From an uncultured Candidatus Midichloriaceae bacterium (GTDB lineage: Bacteria; Pseudomonadota; Alphaproteobacteria; Rickettsiales; Midichloriaceae), in assembly GCA_905479795.1 (NCBI GenBank), contig CAJQNX010000046.1, positions 1 through 7,773 on the forward strand: a stretch of 7,773 nucleotides of DNA, given 5' to 3'. Made by a program: the position numbers and the translations under genes. Shown piece after piece: positions 6,893-7,773 of this stretch. How positions within the stretch are numbered: position 1 is the first letter of the stretch; every line of letters starts with the position of its first letter. The notes under the pieces are model-generated. The model saw only the letters and a program-made list of their open reading frames with translations. It was not told where the DNA came from and did not search any database.

Positions 6893-7773
6893 ATGCATTT
6901 TATAGACGAAGCAAAAATTTATCTTAAAGCTGGTGATGGTGGCAATGGCACAGCAAGTTTTAGAAGAGAAAAATATATACAATTTGGTGGACCTAATGGA
7001 GGCAATGGTGGCAGAGGTGGTTCAATCATATTGAAGGTCGAGCAAAATTTAAATACTCTGATTGACTTTAGATATAAGCAACATTTTAAAGCCCCTAAAG
7101 GAGCAAAAGGACAAGGAAGTGATATGACTGGAAAATCAGGTGAAGAGTTAATCATTTACGTACCACAAGGAACACAAATTCTTTCTGAAGATAGGAAATA
7201 TATCTTATATGAATTAAATCAAGCAGGACAAGAAGAAGTTATAATTAAGGGTGGTAGAGGCGGTCTAGGAAACAGCAATTTTAAATCCTCTAGGAATCAA
7301 GCTCCAAGAAAATTTACAGAGGGTGAGATTGGTAATGAAATGTGGGTATGGTTAAATTTAAGATTATTATCAAATATTGGATTGCTAGGACTCCCCAATG
7401 CTGGAAAATCTACCTTTCTATCAAAGGTAACATCAGCTAAGCCAAAAATTGCAAATTACCCATTCACCACTTTAAAACCTCAGTTAGGAGTTGTTTATTA
7501 TGAGCATAATGAATTTACAATAGCAGATATCCCAGGTTTAATAGAGGATGCAAGCCTAGGACAGGGGCTTGGAATAAAATTTTTAAAGCACCTAGAAAGG
7601 TGTGAAGTACTTTTACATATTATAGATATTACAAGTGATGATATAATAAATAATTATAAAATAATTAGAAAAGAATTAAAAAATTACGGCAATCTCATAG
7701 ATAAGAAAGAGCTAATTTTATTATCAAAAATAGATATGCTTGATAATGAGCAAATAATAAAAAAGAAAAAAGA
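6893..7773 (+). CDS. obgE: GTPase ObgE/CgtA, ribosome-assembly GTPase, C-terminal part cut by window edge
   Basis: ObgE is an essential P-loop GTPase that binds the 50S subunit during assembly and links to stringent and cell-cycle control. The 293 visible residues start MHFIDEAKIYLKAGDGGNG, the glycine-rich Obg fold (1-157), with GGPNGGNGGRGG (32-43), KGAKGQGSDMTGKSGEEL (69-86) and GGRGGLGNSNF (120-130). The G domain follows: G1 GLPNAGKST (166-174), G2 YPFTT (189-193), G3 DIPGLIEDASLGQGLG (212-227) and a probable G4 SKID (278-281). G5 and the C-terminal tail are outside the window; the family is typically 330-390 residues. Two deviations are visible: Asp219 where the Obg signature expects Gly or Asn, and Ser278 where the usual G4 is NKxD. 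The ATG at 6893 is 6 bases after the IalB-like stop, with only A/T-rich sequence upstream and no Shine-Dalgarno. The gene is intact as far as it can be read. Confidence 0.96.
   Translation, partial: MHFIDEAKIYLKAGDGGNGTASFRREKYIQFGGPNGGNGGRGGSIILKVEQNLNTLIDFRYKQHFKAPKGAKGQGSDMTGKSGEELIIYVPQGTQILSEDRKYILYELNQAGQEEVIIKGGRGGLGNSNFKSSRNQAPRKFTEGEIGNEMWVWLNLRLLSNIGLLGLPNAGKSTFLSKVTSAKPKIANYPFTTLKPQLGVVYYEHNEFTIADIPGLIEDASLGQGLGIKFLKHLERCEVLLHIIDITSDDIINNYKIIRKELKNYGNLIDKKELILLSKIDMLDNEQIIKKKK

Noticed and set aside
6919..7155. Minus-strand open frame of 78 residues, rich in proline, opposite obgE
   Set aside because: The Pro repeats are the antisense reading of the Gly-rich Obg fold codons (GGT/GGC/GGA). 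The frame has no independent support and obgE is certain.

Overview
This is a compact, visibly AT-rich bacterial chromosome segment, about 30% GC by eye. It comes from a Gram-negative bacterium, most probably an alphaproteobacterium of a streamlined or host-associated, Rickettsiales-like type. The evidence is the uppS-cdsA-dxr gene order, an alphaproteobacterial-style penicillin-binding D-alanyl-D-alanine carboxypeptidase, an IalB-family periplasmic protein (a family found mainly in Alphaproteobacteria), heavy use of A/T-ending codons, and almost no intergenic DNA. The presence of dxr (MEP isoprenoid pathway) argues against the genus Rickettsia itself, which has lost that pathway. The exact taxon cannot be fixed from the sequence alone.

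Layout: a six-gene block on the minus strand runs leftward from about 6350 to the window edge, in transcription order dacF, rmuC, uvrD, uppS, cdsA, dxr (cut by the edge). Gaps are 8, 16 and 7 bases, then an 11-base overlap, then a 1-base gap, so the block looks like one operon with translational coupling. On the plus strand an IalB-family secreted protein (6359-6886) is followed after 6 bases by obgE, which runs off the right edge. The two transcription units diverge from a point with only 8 to 23 non-coding bases, so each promoter probably lies inside the opposite gene's 5' end.

Function: Dxr makes the committed MEP intermediate that leads to isoprenoid precursors. UppS condenses these into the C55 lipid carrier for peptidoglycan. 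CdsA supplies CDP-diacylglycerol for phospholipids. The DacF-type enzyme trims peptidoglycan stem peptides. These four form an envelope-building set. RmuC and UvrD are genome-maintenance proteins inserted in the same run. ObgE is a ribosome-assembly GTPase and the IalB-like protein is a small periplasmic protein of unclear role.

Every gene belongs to a recognisable family. I found no RNA gene, mobile element, CRISPR array, long repeat or convincing terminator, no non-coding stretch over 25 bases, and no evidence of a new multi-gene system. The points worth a second look are the divergent start region, the IalB-obgE pairing, nonstandard residues in the Obg GTPase motifs, and the placement of dacF-rmuC-uvrD in front of uppS.
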